DNA from: Acinetobacter nectaris CIP 110549
Lineage (GTDB): Bacteria; Pseudomonadota; Gammaproteobacteria; Pseudomonadales; Moraxellaceae
Assembly: GCF_000488215.1 (NCBI RefSeq)
Contig: NZ_KI530712.1
Coordinates: forward strand, 1,058,881-1,122,880
Length of the DNA: 64,000 bases
Reading direction: 5' to 3'
In this document: positions 28,127 to 38,434 of the stretch, one piece after another
Numbering within the stretch: the stretch's first letter is position 1
Layout of the letters: the number at the start of each line of letters is the position of its first letter
Notes under the pieces: model-generated
Databases searched by the model: none
Told to the model about the DNA's origin: nothing
What the model saw: only the letters and a program-made list of their open reading frames with translations
Translations under genes and position numbers: made by a program

Positions 28127-28810
28127 TTAATGATAGTCACGCTGTCCAAAAAGTGCTGTACCTACGCGCACCATTGTCGAGCCTGCCTGAACCGCATCCA
28201 ATAAATCACCCGACATGCCCATACTTAACGTATCCCAAGTTTTTAAAGTAGGATAATTTTCTTTTACTTTGTCAAAGAGCTGTTGTGCATCTTTAAATGC
28301 TTGGCGATTATTAGGTGCAGGAATGACCATCAGACCACGTAAATGTATATTTGGCAGTTGACTCATGTCTTCAACAAGCTGCATCACTTCATTGGGTTGG
28401 CAACCATCTTTACTCTCTTGTGCATCAATATTAACTTGAATACAAATATTTAATGGTGACATATCCTGTGGGCGTTGTGTAGAAAGCCTTTGAGCAATAA
28501 TGAGTCTATCTACACCATGCACCCATGCAAAGTTTTCAGCCAATAGTTTGGTTTTATTTCTTTGTACGTGTCCAATAAAATGCCACTCAATTTCAAGTGA
28601 TTTGAGATCAGCAATTTTCTGTAAAGCTTCTTGTAAATAATTTTCGCCAAATGCACGCTGTCCACACCGATACATTTCTTCTAAAGCAGTACTTGGATGT
28701 GTTTTTGAAACAGCCAATAACTGTACATCATCACTATTTCTATGCGCTGTCTGACAGGCTTGTGCAATCTGTGTAAGGACGTCTTGTCGTGCTTTTAAGA
28801 ACTGATGCAT
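28127..28810 (-). CDS. yggS: PLP homeostasis protein YggS/PLPBP
   Basis: This 227-residue fold-type III PLP-binding protein has the PLP lysine at K36 (LLAVSKTHP), the conserved FGENYLQEA, WHFIGHVQRNK and GLMVIP, and the C-terminal LSMGMSGDLLDAVQAGSTMVR phosphate site. It keeps vitamin B6 and amino-acid pools balanced and has no known catalytic activity. The divergent arrangement with pilT is also found in Pseudomonas, which supports the call. Confidence 0.94.
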   Translation of the reverse strand: MHQFLKARQDVLTQIAQACQTAHRNSDDVQLLAVSKTHPSTALEEMYRCGQRAFGENYLQEALQKIADLKSLEIEWHFIGHVQRNKTKLLAENFAWVHGVDRLIIAQRLSTQRPQDMSPLNICIQVNIDAQESKDGCQPNEVMQLVEDMSQLPNIHLRGLMVIPAPNNRQAFKDAQQLFDKVKENYPTLKTWDTLSMGMSGDLLDAVQAGSTMVRVGTALFGQRDYH

Positions 28811-28914
28811 GAATATTTCCTATTTATAACAGAAAATCATTGGTTTGATTCTCAGAAAATCGCTATCATTCTATAATAATTATACGTTTCATAACATTAT
28901 ATTGGGGATAATCT

Positions 28915-29952
28915 ATGGACATTACAGAACTGTTGGCATTTGGGGTACAACATAAGGCTTCCGACCTGCACCTATCAGCAGGTTTACCGCCAATGATTCG
29001 TGTAGATGGTGATGTGCGACGCATTAACCTTCCTGCGTTATCACACAAAGAAGTACACCGCCTCATTTATGACATCATGAATGACCAACAACGCCATGAC
29101 TTTGAAGAACGCCTTGAAATTGACTTCTCATTTGAAGTACCTGGGCTTGCACGTTTTCGTGTGAATGCATTTAACCAAAATCGTGGTGCAGGTGCTGTAT
29201 TTCGTACCATTCCATCAAAAATTCTAAATTTTGATGATCTTGGTCTAGGGCCAATTTTTCAAAAATTATGTGACATTCCACGTGGGATTATCTTAGTTAC
29301 AGGACAAACAGGTTCAGGTAAGTCAACAACACTTGCTGCTATGCTCGACTACATCAACGAAAACCGTTATGAACATATTCTCACAGTCGAAGACCCAATT
29401 GAATTTGTTCATGAATCTAAAAAGTGTTTGATCAACCAAAGAGAGGTTTTCCGAGATACGCATGGTTTTGCGCCTGCTCTACGCTCTGCTCTTCGTGAAG
29501 ATCCAGATATTATTCTCGTTGGTGAAATGCGAGACCTTGAAACCATTCGTTTAGCGCTAAGTGCTGCTGAAACAGGTCACCTTGTATTTGGTACGCTACA
29601 CACCACTTCTGCTGCAAAAACAATTGACCGTATTGTTGATGTTTTCCCTGCCGAAGAAAAAGATATGATCCGCTCAATGCTATCAGAATCATTACAAGCT
29701 GTTATCTCACAGACCCTACTTAAGAAAAATGGTGGTGGGCGTGTGGCTGCACATGAAATTATGCTTGGGGTTCCTTCAATTCGTAACCTTATTCGTGAAA
29801 ACAAAGTCGCTCAAATGTATTCAGCAATACAAACAGGTGCAGGACAAGGCATGGTAACACTCGATCAGAGCCTAAAAAAACTTGTACAACAAGGGGTTGT
29901 AACTAAACAAGCTGCACAAGTTGTTGCTAAAAATCCTGAATCTTTTTTATAA
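28915..29952 (+). CDS. pilT: Type IV pilus retraction ATPase PilT
   Basis: This 345-residue hexameric ATPase has an N-terminal PAS-like domain (KASDLHLSAGLPPMIRVDG), Walker A GQTGSGKST at 130-138, the Asp box EDPIEF, Walker B IILVGEMRD and the His box GTLHTTSA. It pulls pili back for twitching motility and DNA uptake. GGGGA lies before the ATG. pilU follows 19 nt after the stop. Confidence 0.97.
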   Translation: MDITELLAFGVQHKASDLHLSAGLPPMIRVDGDVRRINLPALSHKEVHRLIYDIMNDQQRHDFEERLEIDFSFEVPGLARFRVNAFNQNRGAGAVFRTIPSKILNFDDLGLGPIFQKLCDIPRGIILVTGQTGSGKSTTLAAMLDYINENRYEHILTVEDPIEFVHESKKCLINQREVFRDTHGFAPALRSALREDPDIILVGEMRDLETIRLALSAAETGHLVFGTLHTTSAAKTIDRIVDVFPAEEKDMIRSMLSESLQAVISQTLLKKNGGGRVAAHEIMLGVPSIRNLIRENKVAQMYSAIQTGAGQGMVTLDQSLKKLVQQGVVTKQAAQVVAKNPESFL

Positions 29953-29971
29953 GTAGTGAGTAAACATAACC

Positions 29972-31090
29972 ATGAGCATGGACTTTAATGACTTACTCAA
30001 CCTAATGAGTGAAAGAAAAGGATCTGATCTATTTATTACAGCAGATCGTGAACCATCTATGAAAATAAATGGTCAACTCATTCCTATTTCAAGCACGAAA
30101 CTTAGTGGAGAAATGATTAAACAACTCATTCACTCCATTATGAGTACACAACAAAAAGAAGAGTTTCTTACAACAAAAGAATGTAACTTTGCAATTACCA
30201 ACCGTGAGAAAGACCGAAGATTTCGTGTTAGTGCATTTTACCAACGCGATCTTCCCGGCATGGTCATTCGTCGTATCGAGCATCAAATTCCATCGGTAGA
30301 CAGTCTTAAGCTCCCTCCTGTGCTCAAAGAACTTATTATGAGCAAGCGTGGTATTATCTTGTTTGTTGGCGGTACAGGTACGGGGAAATCGACATCGCTT
30401 GCTTCTTTAATTGGACACCGTAACCAAAACTCTACAGGTCATATTATTACTGTTGAAGATCCAATTGAGTTCATTCATAACCATGCAGGCTGTATTATCA
30501 CACAACGTGAAGTTGGATTAGATACCGCATCTTTTGAAGTTGCACTCAAAAATACGCTACGCCAAGCACCAGATGTTATTTTAATTGGTGAAATTCGCAG
30601 TAAAGAAGTCATGGATTATGCTCTTGCATTTGCAGAAACAGGGCACCTTGTTCTTGCAACATTACATGCCAACAATGCAAACCAAGCACTAGACCGCATT
30701 ACCCATTTCTTTGAAACAGAGAAACAAAATCAAATTTATATGGATTTGTCTCTAAACCTCAGAGCAATTGTGGCACAGCAACTCATACCTACCGTCGACA
30801 AAAAATCACGCCGTGCAGCTATTGAGATTATGATAAATAGTCCACTCATTGCAGACTATATTCGTAAAGGACAAATTAATGATATTAAAGCAGTAATGAC
30901 TAAATCACGAGAGCTTGGGATGCAAACATTTGACCATGCACTTTTTGATTTATATAAAGACAGCATTATTAGTTATGAAGAAGCATTAAAACATGCCGAT
31001 GCACCAAATGATCTGAGACTCAAAATTAAACTCTCCTCAGAAGAAAGTTCACCCACTGGTCATAAATTAACCTTTGATGGGCAAACCTAA
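29972..31090 (+). CDS. pilU: Type IV pilus retraction ATPase PilU
   Basis: This 372-residue PilT paralogue has Walker A GGTGTGKST, EDPIEFIHN, Walker B VILIGEIRS and ATLHANNANQ. PilU has a longer C-terminal tail than PilT, as here. It assists PilT-driven retraction. It shares the pilT transcript and ends at a strong terminator. Confidence 0.96.
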   Translation: MSMDFNDLLNLMSERKGSDLFITADREPSMKINGQLIPISSTKLSGEMIKQLIHSIMSTQQKEEFLTTKECNFAITNREKDRRFRVSAFYQRDLPGMVIRRIEHQIPSVDSLKLPPVLKELIMSKRGIILFVGGTGTGKSTSLASLIGHRNQNSTGHIITVEDPIEFIHNHAGCIITQREVGLDTASFEVALKNTLRQAPDVILIGEIRSKEVMDYALAFAETGHLVLATLHANNANQALDRITHFFETEKQNQIYMDLSLNLRAIVAQQLIPTVDKKSRRAAIEIMINSPLIADYIRKGQINDIKAVMTKSRELGMQTFDHALFDLYKDSIISYEEALKHADAPNDLRLKIKLSSEESSPTGHKLTFDGQT

Positions 31091-31091
31091 T

Positions 31092-31127
31092 AAAAAGTCG
31101 CTTATAAATAAGCGACTTTTTTTAAAT
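31092..31127 (+). terminator. Terminator of pilTU
   Basis: A 13-bp stem (31092-31104 with 31109-31121, core GTCGCTTA/TAAGCGAC) closes a TAAA loop and is followed by a T run, 2 nt past the pilU stop. It can also serve convergent fur. Confidence 0.93.
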
Positions 31128-31147
31128 TTGTTGAACTTATGTAGCAA

Positions 31148-31585
31148 CTATTTTTTACGTGCAACTTCTTGGCATTCAGCTTCATCACAATAACCATAAA
31201 GGTTTAATGAGTGCCCTGTTAAAGTAAAACCGAATTTCTTCGCAACTTCATGTTGTTCATGCTCAATAATATCATTGGTGAACTCAAGTACTTTGCTACA
31301 GTTTTGACAAACAAGATGGTCATGATGGCTGTCTTGCATAATTTCAAATACAGAATGATTGTTTTCAAAATTAAGACGTTGCACAATTCCTGCTGCTTCA
31401 AACTGAGTGAGTACGCGATATACAGTTGCTAAACCAACGTCTTCACCTTGATCTAGCAATGTCTTATAGATGTCTTCTGCACTTAAATGGTGAGGCTTTG
31501 AATTTTCAAGGAGTTCTAATATCTTAATGCGTGGAAGGGTTACTTTAAGTCCTGCTTTACGTAAGTCTTGATTGGAAATGGCCAT
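31148..31585 (-). CDS. fur: Ferric uptake regulator Fur
   Basis: This 145-residue regulator has an N-terminal winged helix (LRKAGLKVTLPRIKIL...GLATVYRVLTQF) and a metal-binding dimer domain with SHHDHLVCQNC and a second Cys motif YGYCDEAEC near the end. It represses iron-uptake genes when loaded with Fe(II). It is divergent from bamE, an order shared with Pseudomonas (fur-omlA). I could not pick out a confident Fur box in the 108-nt gap. Confidence 0.96.
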   Translation of the reverse strand: MAISNQDLRKAGLKVTLPRIKILELLENSKPHHLSAEDIYKTLLDQGEDVGLATVYRVLTQFEAAGIVQRLNFENNHSVFEIMQDSHHDHLVCQNCSKVLEFTNDIIEHEQHEVAKKFGFTLTGHSLNLYGYCDEAECQEVARKK

Positions 31586-31693
31586 GAAAAGTCTCTCAAC
31601 AATTTTTAAGTAGGAATATGCAATAGAGTTTAGATGCAGTATGATCTATCCTTAGACTAAATGCATCAAAATTGATTTGGATAGTGTAGCAAA

Positions 31694-32077
31694 ATGCAAA
31701 AAATTATTTTGACGACGTTACTCGTCAGTTCATTGCTCGCAGGTTGTGTCTATAAAATTGACATTCCTCAAGGAACGCCTTTAACCAAAGCACAAGCAGC
31801 TCAAGTGCAACCCGGTATGAGTTACCAGCAAGTTCGCTTCCTGTTAGGTAGCCCAACTATTGCTGATCCACTAAATCCATTGCGTTGGGATTATATTTAC
31901 AATTATATCCCAGGAACATATGCGAAAAAAGCAAAGATTCCTGAAGCTAAAGGACAACATCTTAGTGTTTACTTCAATGATGCTGGTAATGTAAGTAAAA
32001 TTGAAGGATTAGACACAATTCCAAATACACAACCAGGATTACCCCCAACAAAAGAAGGCATTGTAAATATGCCATAA
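31694..32077 (+). CDS. bamE: Outer membrane assembly lipoprotein BamE (OmlA/SmpA)
   Basis: This 127-residue lipoprotein has a signal peptide ending in the lipobox LLAGC, then the SmpA/OmlA domain: GTPLTKAQAAQVQPGMSY, VRFLLGSPTIADP and RWDYIYNYIPG. It is a small part of the BAM complex that inserts outer-membrane proteins. It is divergent from fur and convergent with rnfH, a neighbourhood seen across gammaproteobacteria. Confidence 0.95.
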   Translation: MQKIILTTLLVSSLLAGCVYKIDIPQGTPLTKAQAAQVQPGMSYQQVRFLLGSPTIADPLNPLRWDYIYNYIPGTYAKKAKIPEAKGQHLSVYFNDAGNVSKIEGLDTIPNTQPGLPPTKEGIVNMP

Positions 32078-32109
32078 TTGTAATGACATTTAGTGATTAC
32101 AGTCAAAGA

Positions 32110-32138
32110 AAAACCCCAAATAGTGGGGTTTTTCTTTC
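32110..32138 (+). terminator. Terminator between bamE and rnfH
   Basis: A 10-bp stem (32110-32119 with 32125-32134, AAAAACCCCA/TGGGGTTTTT) with a 5-nt loop is followed by a T-rich tail. A and T runs on both sides let it serve both convergent genes. Confidence 0.9.
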
Positions 32139-32140
32139 GC

Positions 32141-32455
32141 TCAAGACAATTGCTTAAACCGATTACCTTTTGTAATACGACCAACAGGGTTTTTAGCAGC
32201 ACGATTACGACGTATATCTTTCGGATTAATCTTTAAAGGCCTATAAATTTCTACACGATCACCTATCTGTAATACATGTTCTAAATCTGAAATTTGATGC
32301 CCAAAAATGCCAAACTTAAATATGTCTGGCAAATCTACTTTCTGCCGAATAGCACTTTTCTCTATTGCTTGTGCAACCGTCATACCCTGTGTAAATTCCA
32401 CCTGAATGTGCAGTTGCTCAGTTTCCCCTGCATACACTACCCAAATGCATTGCAT
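32141..32455 (-). CDS. rnfH: RnfH/RatB-type ubiquitin-fold protein
   Basis: This 104-residue protein of the UPF0125/RnfH family shows the pattern IWVVYAGETEQLHIQVEFTQGMTV, then FKFGIFGHQISDLEHVLQIGDRVEIYRPLKINPKD and a basic tail (RRNRAAKN). It has a beta-grasp fold; its role is not settled in this context. It begins directly after the stop codon of the membrane protein upstream, so they are co-transcribed. Its neighbour bamE on the other strand is conserved. Confidence 0.88.
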   Translation of the reverse strand: MQCIWVVYAGETEQLHIQVEFTQGMTVAQAIEKSAIRQKVDLPDIFKFGIFGHQISDLEHVLQIGDRVEIYRPLKINPKDIRRNRAAKNPVGRITKGNRFKQLS

Positions 32456-33523
32456 TTAGAAACGTCCCATAATAACGGCAACCAATGCTAAAATAATAGA
32501 TAGTGGTGCTATAACACGAATTGCTATACGCCAAATATTATAAAACAGCTCACTACTGAAATTGAGCGCTTTTCTGAGATGGCTAATTTTCATTATCCAA
32601 CCCACAAAAATGGCATACATTAAGCAACTAACTAGTCCCCACAGCATCATTACTGCATTTAATACAGGCATTAGTAAAGTAATTGCCCAAATGAATAATG
32701 GGGCAAGTAATAGTACATATTGTAGAACAATCGACACTTGACGTTGTTGTAACTGCTCTTTTGCAAGTTGAATAAGTAGCGCAGCACCAAACAGCACTGT
32801 AACAAGCAGACTCATCTCAGAAATTTGTGTTTGTGCAGCAAACACACCAAAAGCAATCACAGCCAATACTTGAGCAAGCCAAATTGGCATAACCAATGGT
32901 GTTGCTTTGTCAGTACTGTTTAGAGAGTTCACGCTTGATTGCGCATAAATTCCCAATCCGAGACCACCTGCGACCAGTGCAAGTAGTGTTGCATTGCCCC
33001 ACTCTACAAAGGTTACTGACGTCATGTGCCAAGCTGTCAGATGGGTACCAAAAACCTGACTGATTACAAGAGAACTTATCACTCCAATAATACTTAGGAT
33101 AGATAAAATTTGACGTGGAATGAATGATAGAATAAATGCGAATACTGCAAGCCCAGCAAAAATGATATTTTCTGGTAGAGAGGTTGGAATCAGTTGCAAG
33201 CCAATATGACTAATATTTGCAAGCATACCTCCTGCTAAAAATGGCATAAAAATAACAGATAACCAACCTGCTATTCGCCATTGCATTGAAGCATCTGCCT
33301 CTCTTGTTAAACTCATGAGTGCATTTAAAGCTGTTGTTTTTGCACGTTTCACAAGTGCAAACTCTAAATAAATAAAAGGCAATGCAAGAATAAATACTGT
33401 ACCTAGCCATAGCGCCCAAAAGTCAATTTGTCTATCAGTTGTAATACCAACAATAGGTGCAAATGTGCTAATTAACATAAATGATAAGCAGAACGCCATG
33501 AGTGGCGATAACCATCGAGACAT
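32456..33523 (-). CDS. Multipass membrane protein, possibly NSS/LeuT-like transporter
   Basis: This 355-residue protein has about ten hydrophobic helices. Parts of it recall sodium symporters of the NSS family: ALPFIYLEFALVKRAKTTAL near the N-terminus, a Gly-rich AGGLGLGIYAQSS segment in the middle, and WRIAIRVIAPLSIILALV near the end. But it is shorter than normal NSS proteins (about 440-500) and I see no clear sodium site. The transport role is inference. Its stop codon touches the rnfH start. Confidence 0.7.
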   Translation of the reverse strand: MSRWLSPLMAFCLSFMLISTFAPIVGITTDRQIDFWALWLGTVFILALPFIYLEFALVKRAKTTALNALMSLTREADASMQWRIAGWLSVIFMPFLAGGMLANISHIGLQLIPTSLPENIIFAGLAVFAFILSFIPRQILSILSIIGVISSLVISQVFGTHLTAWHMTSVTFVEWGNATLLALVAGGLGLGIYAQSSVNSLNSTDKATPLVMPIWLAQVLAVIAFGVFAAQTQISEMSLLVTVLFGAALLIQLAKEQLQQRQVSIVLQYVLLLAPLFIWAITLLMPVLNAVMMLWGLVSCLMYAIFVGWIMKISHLRKALNFSSELFYNIWRIAIRVIAPLSIILALVAVIMGRF

Positions 33524-33704
33524 AGGTCTATCCTGTATCCGAAGCTTTATAGAAATGATGAGCTATTTTGCCTTTGTCCGCACTGAAAATCAAAGTTTCC
33601 GCAATATTAATTTTTAAATTTGAGTGATTATTATCTATAAAATAATTAAATTATTTATTGTTTACGCATAGCAGATTTAGTTTATTCGTTTTCTATATTA
33701 TTTA

Positions 33705-33723
33705 GGGGCAACCAATATGCCCC
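33705..33723 (-). terminator. Possible terminator after the hemerythrin gene
   Basis: A GGGGC/GCCCC stem (33705-33709 with 33719-33723) lies 18 nt past the hemerythrin stop. The following minus-strand tract TAAATAATAT is a poor T run, so the call is weak. Confidence 0.4.
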
Positions 33724-33741
33724 CAATATACTTTCTTTTTA

Positions 33742-34197
33742 TTATGCAAAAAAACGTGCAAACCAACCTTTGCCTTTTTTCTTTTCTTTTTCCTTAATAA
33801 TTCCCTGCATATTTTCTTTCACAGCACCAACATAATCAGCATCATCGTGCTTAATATGGTTAATTAACCATTTTGTAAGCACCTGATAAAGATCTTCTTC
33901 TATATCTTCACCTTTAAGAAATCTTTCACGATAGTTTTCAATCTTTTTTATAAATAAATCATGTACTTTCTTATGTGGTATACAAAACTTATAGCCTGCT
34001 TCTTCTTGTAAACTTTCTTCAAAAGTAAAATGAGACTGTGTGTAATCAATAATATTATCTAGTATCTCTTTTACTTTTTCACGGTCGTGTGTAAAACACA
34101 CTTCATCAATATCATTAATATAATCTAAAATACGCTTATGTTGTTCATCAATAACTTCAATACCCGTATTAAACTCACTTATCCAATTTACTTTCAT
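33742..34197 (-). CDS. Bacteriohemerythrin
   Basis: This 151-residue four-helix oxygen-binding protein has the full diiron ligand set: H20 (DEQHKRI), H56 and E60 (HFTFEE), H75 and H79 (HKKVH), H114 and D119. It also has a Lys-rich tail (KEKEKKKGKGWFARFF) that could touch membrane or nucleic acid. It probably stores or senses oxygen, or buffers iron or nitric oxide. It appears to be a single-gene unit, and its ATG starts the family's usual NWISEFNTGI block. Confidence 0.94.
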   Translation of the reverse strand: MKVNWISEFNTGIEVIDEQHKRILDYINDIDEVCFTHDREKVKEILDNIIDYTQSHFTFEESLQEEAGYKFCIPHKKVHDLFIKKIENYRERFLKGEDIEEDLYQVLTKWLINHIKHDDADYVGAVKENMQGIIKEKEKKKGKGWFARFFA

Positions 34198-34266
34198 TAT
34201 TTTGCCTATTATCCATTTCTCACTTGTATAAGTGCATCATATACAAGTATTTCTCATTGAAAAATA

Positions 34267-34297
34267 AGGAAAAATTCCAACCATTTTGATTGGAATT
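34267..34297 (-). terminator. Terminator after the amidotransferase gene
   Basis: An 8-bp stem (34273-34280 with 34290-34297, AATTCCAA/TTGGAATT) with a 9-nt loop is followed by TTTTTCC on the minus strand, about 95 nt past the stop codon. The gap 34198-34390 shows nothing else. Confidence 0.6.
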
Positions 34298-34390
34298 AAT
34301 AAGCTATTGAATTTTATATTATTCGTAAAATACCATAGTAAAAGAATCAAGTATTTTATGTACAAATGTATAATTTATGAAAACAAATTG

Positions 34391-35239
34391 TTAATAGACA
34401 TCTGCCTTTGTAACACGGCGTAAACTTGGGTCTAATGCCTCACGTACCAAACGATCAATATAAGTTTTTGATTTCTTAACTAAGTTTCCATCACGAAATA
34501 ATATAAGCTCACCCGGCTCAAAAGCCTTCCAAGCTTCATTATGCGTTAGAGGTTCAGTTGTGATCACAGCTACTCTGTCTTCAGGTACAGTTACTTCTCT
34601 AAAATCAATTTCCATATCTAAATCGACTAACTGTGTTGGACGAAATGGATAAGAGCGCACAACCCAATGTAATTTTGTCACCGCATAACTAAAAAGGGCT
34701 TGCCCATTAGATAAACAGAAATTAAATGTTCCATATTCTGCAATTTTAGGTGAAATATCTTCAAGTGCTTGAAATACATCTTCTAAACCTGGTTCTTCAT
34801 AACCAAATCGTTCAACCAAATGGTCTAATAAATAGCAAAAAGCATATTCACTATCTGTATTCCCTACTGGAATAAAACGCCCTCTAAGCTCAGGCTTAAA
34901 TCCATGTAAATCACCATTATGTGCAAACACCCATTGTCTTCCCCATAATTCACGTACAAATGGATGTGCATTTTCAAGGCTAATTTTTCCTTGAGTTGCT
35001 TTACGAATATGTGCAATAACATTGCGTGATTTAATTGGGTAATTACGGATAAGCTCTGCAATAGGCGACTCTACCGCAGATTTATTATCTATAAATAGGC
35101 GGCAAGATTTATCTTCAAAAAAAGCGATACCAAAGCCATCACAATGGTCTGATGTCACACCCGCACGCTGAGAAAACCCTCTGAATGAGAAAGTAATATC
35201 TGTAGGTGTTGCACAATTCATTCCAAGTAGCTGGCACAT
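34391..35239 (-). CDS. Class II glutamine amidotransferase (YafJ-like)
   Basis: This 282-residue Ntn-type amidotransferase begins MCQLLGMNC, so Cys2 is the nucleophile after Met removal. Conserved parts follow: HCDGFGIAFF, HIRKATQG, NAHPFVRELWGRQWVFAHNGDL and GNTDSEYAF. E. coli YafJ is of this type; the partner and product are unknown. It appears to be monocistronic. Confidence 0.9.
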   Translation of the reverse strand: MCQLLGMNCATPTDITFSFRGFSQRAGVTSDHCDGFGIAFFEDKSCRLFIDNKSAVESPIAELIRNYPIKSRNVIAHIRKATQGKISLENAHPFVRELWGRQWVFAHNGDLHGFKPELRGRFIPVGNTDSEYAFCYLLDHLVERFGYEEPGLEDVFQALEDISPKIAEYGTFNFCLSNGQALFSYAVTKLHWVVRSYPFRPTQLVDLDMEIDFREVTVPEDRVAVITTEPLTHNEAWKAFEPGELILFRDGNLVKKSKTYIDRLVREALDPSLRRVTKADVY

Positions 35240-35391
35240 AGCAAAAATCTTTTGATAACTGTTTCATTAAAGTTAAAAGTTACAATAGCACAGCTTATAT
35301 GTAAAAGTGTTTTTTTATAGATGCTTATCCATTTAAATGATATAAGATGTATTTTTATTATTTTTTAAAGATAAGTAACCGTGATATTTAT

Positions 35392-35426
35392 CACATGCTC
35401 ACTTTAAAAATAGTCATGAGCATGTG
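35392..35426. terminator. Hairpin downstream of argB
   Basis: A 10-bp stem (35392-35401 with 35417-35426, CACATGCTCA/TGAGCATGTG) has a 15-nt loop. The T run (CTTTTTCTTTA) follows on the plus strand; the side facing away from argB lacks one. It may act through stem formation only. Confidence 0.5.
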
Positions 35427-35434
35427 CTTTTTCT

Positions 35435-36349
<915 letters not shown>

Positions 36350-36366
36350 TCAAATAAAAATTAAAT

Positions 36367-37809
36367 TTAAGACAATACAATTTGCATCATTTCAGTCGCA
36401 ATTTCTGGATATTTTTCCATTAAAACTGAAGCAAATTGATTACGAATATCGATAAAAGCCTCTAAACTTTCAGCATCAAACCGAACTGTTAAATAATCCC
36501 CTGTATTCGATGCTCTCAACACACCTGAGCCTTCAGGATATTCAACACGAATCCCATCGACACGAATAATTTGATATAACTGCTTTTGCATCTTTTTATC
36601 AAAAAAAGATAAAATATCTAATGGTTTATATTGCGTAGTATAAATATAAGTATCTTCAGAAAAATATCGCTCTGGATAATCTATAAATAATTCAGAAAAT
36701 TTGTGATTTGCTGTCATTGTGAAATATTCAAGAATACGTAAAGCTGCATAAATACCATCATCATATCCTAGCCCTCTACCATCATTAAATACATAATGCC
36801 CCGCATATTCTCCACCAAATACGGCTTTTCCATTTGACTGCATGAGGTACTTACGTAAAAAAGTGCTACCTGTTCTGAGCATCACAGGTGAACCATCCAA
36901 ATCATGAATGGTTTTTGCAACTAAACCTGAACACTTCACATCAAAAACAACTTCAGAGTTTGGCTTTCTTTCTAAGCAGATTTTAGCCAATAAACAAATA
37001 AGTCGATCAGGGCTAATGACTTGTGCATGTTCATCTAAAAGCACCAAACGATCGCCATCACCATCTAATGCAATACCCACATCTGCATGATGATCTCGAA
37101 TTGCATGCTTTAATAAAGTTAAGTTTGCTTCTTTTGAAGGATCTGGTGCGTGCTCTGGAAAGTGACCGTTTGCATCACAGCGTAAATCTATCACTTCACA
37201 GCCTAACTCACGAAACACATACTTTGCATACTTGCCTGCCGAACCATATAAACCATCAAGAGCAATTTTAAGTGGCTTATTTAATGTGACATCTTGAATA
37301 AGATAATCGACATATAGTTTAGAAATATGACCATAAATACAATGTGGGATCTCACTTGCAATCGTTAATGGCTGTGTATGACTTTCTATATATTGCTCAG
37401 CCAATGTTGCAATTTCCTGAATATCATCAGGAGATGGCGGCTGAAATTTCCATAGCCATTTAATGCCATTATCTTCTTTTGCATTATGGCTTGCGGTTAA
37501 CATTATACCTGTGCCATTTGCATATTTTTGCGCTGAAAAATACATGACAGGTGTCGAGCAACACCCTAAAACAGTGACCTGAATATGATGCTTTATAAGT
37601 ATTGTTTCAATTATTTTTGCATATGTTGGACTGGTTAAACGTGCATCATAACCAAGTACAATATGATTAATATCTGCTTGATGAAGTTTTTCCACAAACG
37701 CATGACCAATTGCTGTAATCACACTTTGTGTTAAGTCAGATAAATTCCCACGAATGTCATAGGCACGAAAAATATGTCGAGGAAACTGGTTTTTTTTAAA
37801 CTGTATCAT
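36367..37809 (-). CDS. algC: Phosphomannomutase/phosphoglucomutase AlgC
   Basis: This 480-residue alpha-D-phosphohexomutase starts FRAYDIRG. The phosphoserine loop TASHN is at 105-109 (Ser107), the magnesium loop is DGDGDR, the sugar-binding loop is FGGEYAGHYVF and the C-terminal phosphate-binding loop is RASNTGDYLTVRF. It interconverts mannose and glucose 1- and 6-phosphates for surface sugars such as lipooligosaccharide and capsule. It lies between dut and argB. The C-terminus is shorter than in the AlgC form fused to an N-terminal membrane part. Confidence 0.93.
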   Translation of the reverse strand: MIQFKKNQFPRHIFRAYDIRGNLSDLTQSVITAIGHAFVEKLHQADINHIVLGYDARLTSPTYAKIIETILIKHHIQVTVLGCCSTPVMYFSAQKYANGTGIMLTASHNAKEDNGIKWLWKFQPPSPDDIQEIATLAEQYIESHTQPLTIASEIPHCIYGHISKLYVDYLIQDVTLNKPLKIALDGLYGSAGKYAKYVFRELGCEVIDLRCDANGHFPEHAPDPSKEANLTLLKHAIRDHHADVGIALDGDGDRLVLLDEHAQVISPDRLICLLAKICLERKPNSEVVFDVKCSGLVAKTIHDLDGSPVMLRTGSTFLRKYLMQSNGKAVFGGEYAGHYVFNDGRGLGYDDGIYAALRILEYFTMTANHKFSELFIDYPERYFSEDTYIYTTQYKPLDILSFFDKKMQKQLYQIIRVDGIRVEYPEGSGVLRASNTGDYLTVRFDAESLEAFIDIRNQFASVLMEKYPEIATEMMQIVLS

Positions 37810-37920
37810 TCAACTTAGCTATTATATAGGTCTATAGAATTGTCATCATTTCCTTCACATTTGTAAATATAATATCGATAACATTTTGTACTATTCCATT
37901 CTTTTCATATCATTCAATAA

Positions 37921-37949
37921 AAAAACCTATGAAATTTTCATAGGTTTTT
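37921..37949. terminator. Terminator between dut and algC
   Basis: A 12-bp stem (37921-37932 with 37938-37949, AAAAACCTATGA/TCATAGGTTTTT) closes a 5-nt loop just past the dut stop. A and T runs on both sides favour dut termination on the minus strand. Confidence 0.85.
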
Positions 37950-37965
37950 AAATCATTTAACTTTC

Positions 37966-38418
37966 TTATTGCTTGCCTGTATGACCAAAGCCACCTGCAC
38001 CACGCTCAGTTGCAACAAATTCTTCAACTTGCTCAAATTCTGCTTGAACTACAGGAACAAGTACATATTGTGCAAGACGCTCGCCTGGCTCTAAAGAAAA
38101 TGCTTTTTCACTGCGGTTCCATACAGAAACCATCAATTCACCTTGATAATCTGAGTCGATGAGGCCAACTAAGTTACCTAGAACAATACCATGCTTATGA
38201 CCAAGACCCGAACGCGGTAAAATTAAGCCTGCAAAATTTGTATCTTGAATATAAATAGATAACCCTGTTTTAACCAATACAGTTTGTCCCGGCTCAATTG
38301 TAACAGCCTCATCTAAACATGCGCGTAAGTCTAGACCTGCTGAACCTGATGTCGCGTAAGTAGGTAAAGGCCATTCTTTGCCTAAACGCTCATCTAATAC
38401 TTTTACTTGGACTTTCAT
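37966..38418 (-). CDS. dut: dUTP diphosphatase
   Basis: This 150-residue trimeric dUTPase has all five motifs: [38 protein letters not shown] and the C-terminal [10 protein letters not shown] lid. It removes dUTP and makes dUMP for thymidylate. It follows rep with a 16-nt gap, so the two are probably co-transcribed. Confidence 0.97.
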   Translation of the reverse strand: MKVQVKVLDERLGKEWPLPTYATSGSAGLDLRACLDEAVTIEPGQTVLVKTGLSIYIQDTNFAGLILPRSGLGHKHGIVLGNLVGLIDSDYQGELMVSVWNRSEKAFSLEPGERLAQYVLVPVVQAEFEQVEEFVATERGAGGFGHTGKQ

Positions 38419-38434
38419 ATCGTTTCCTTTTACA

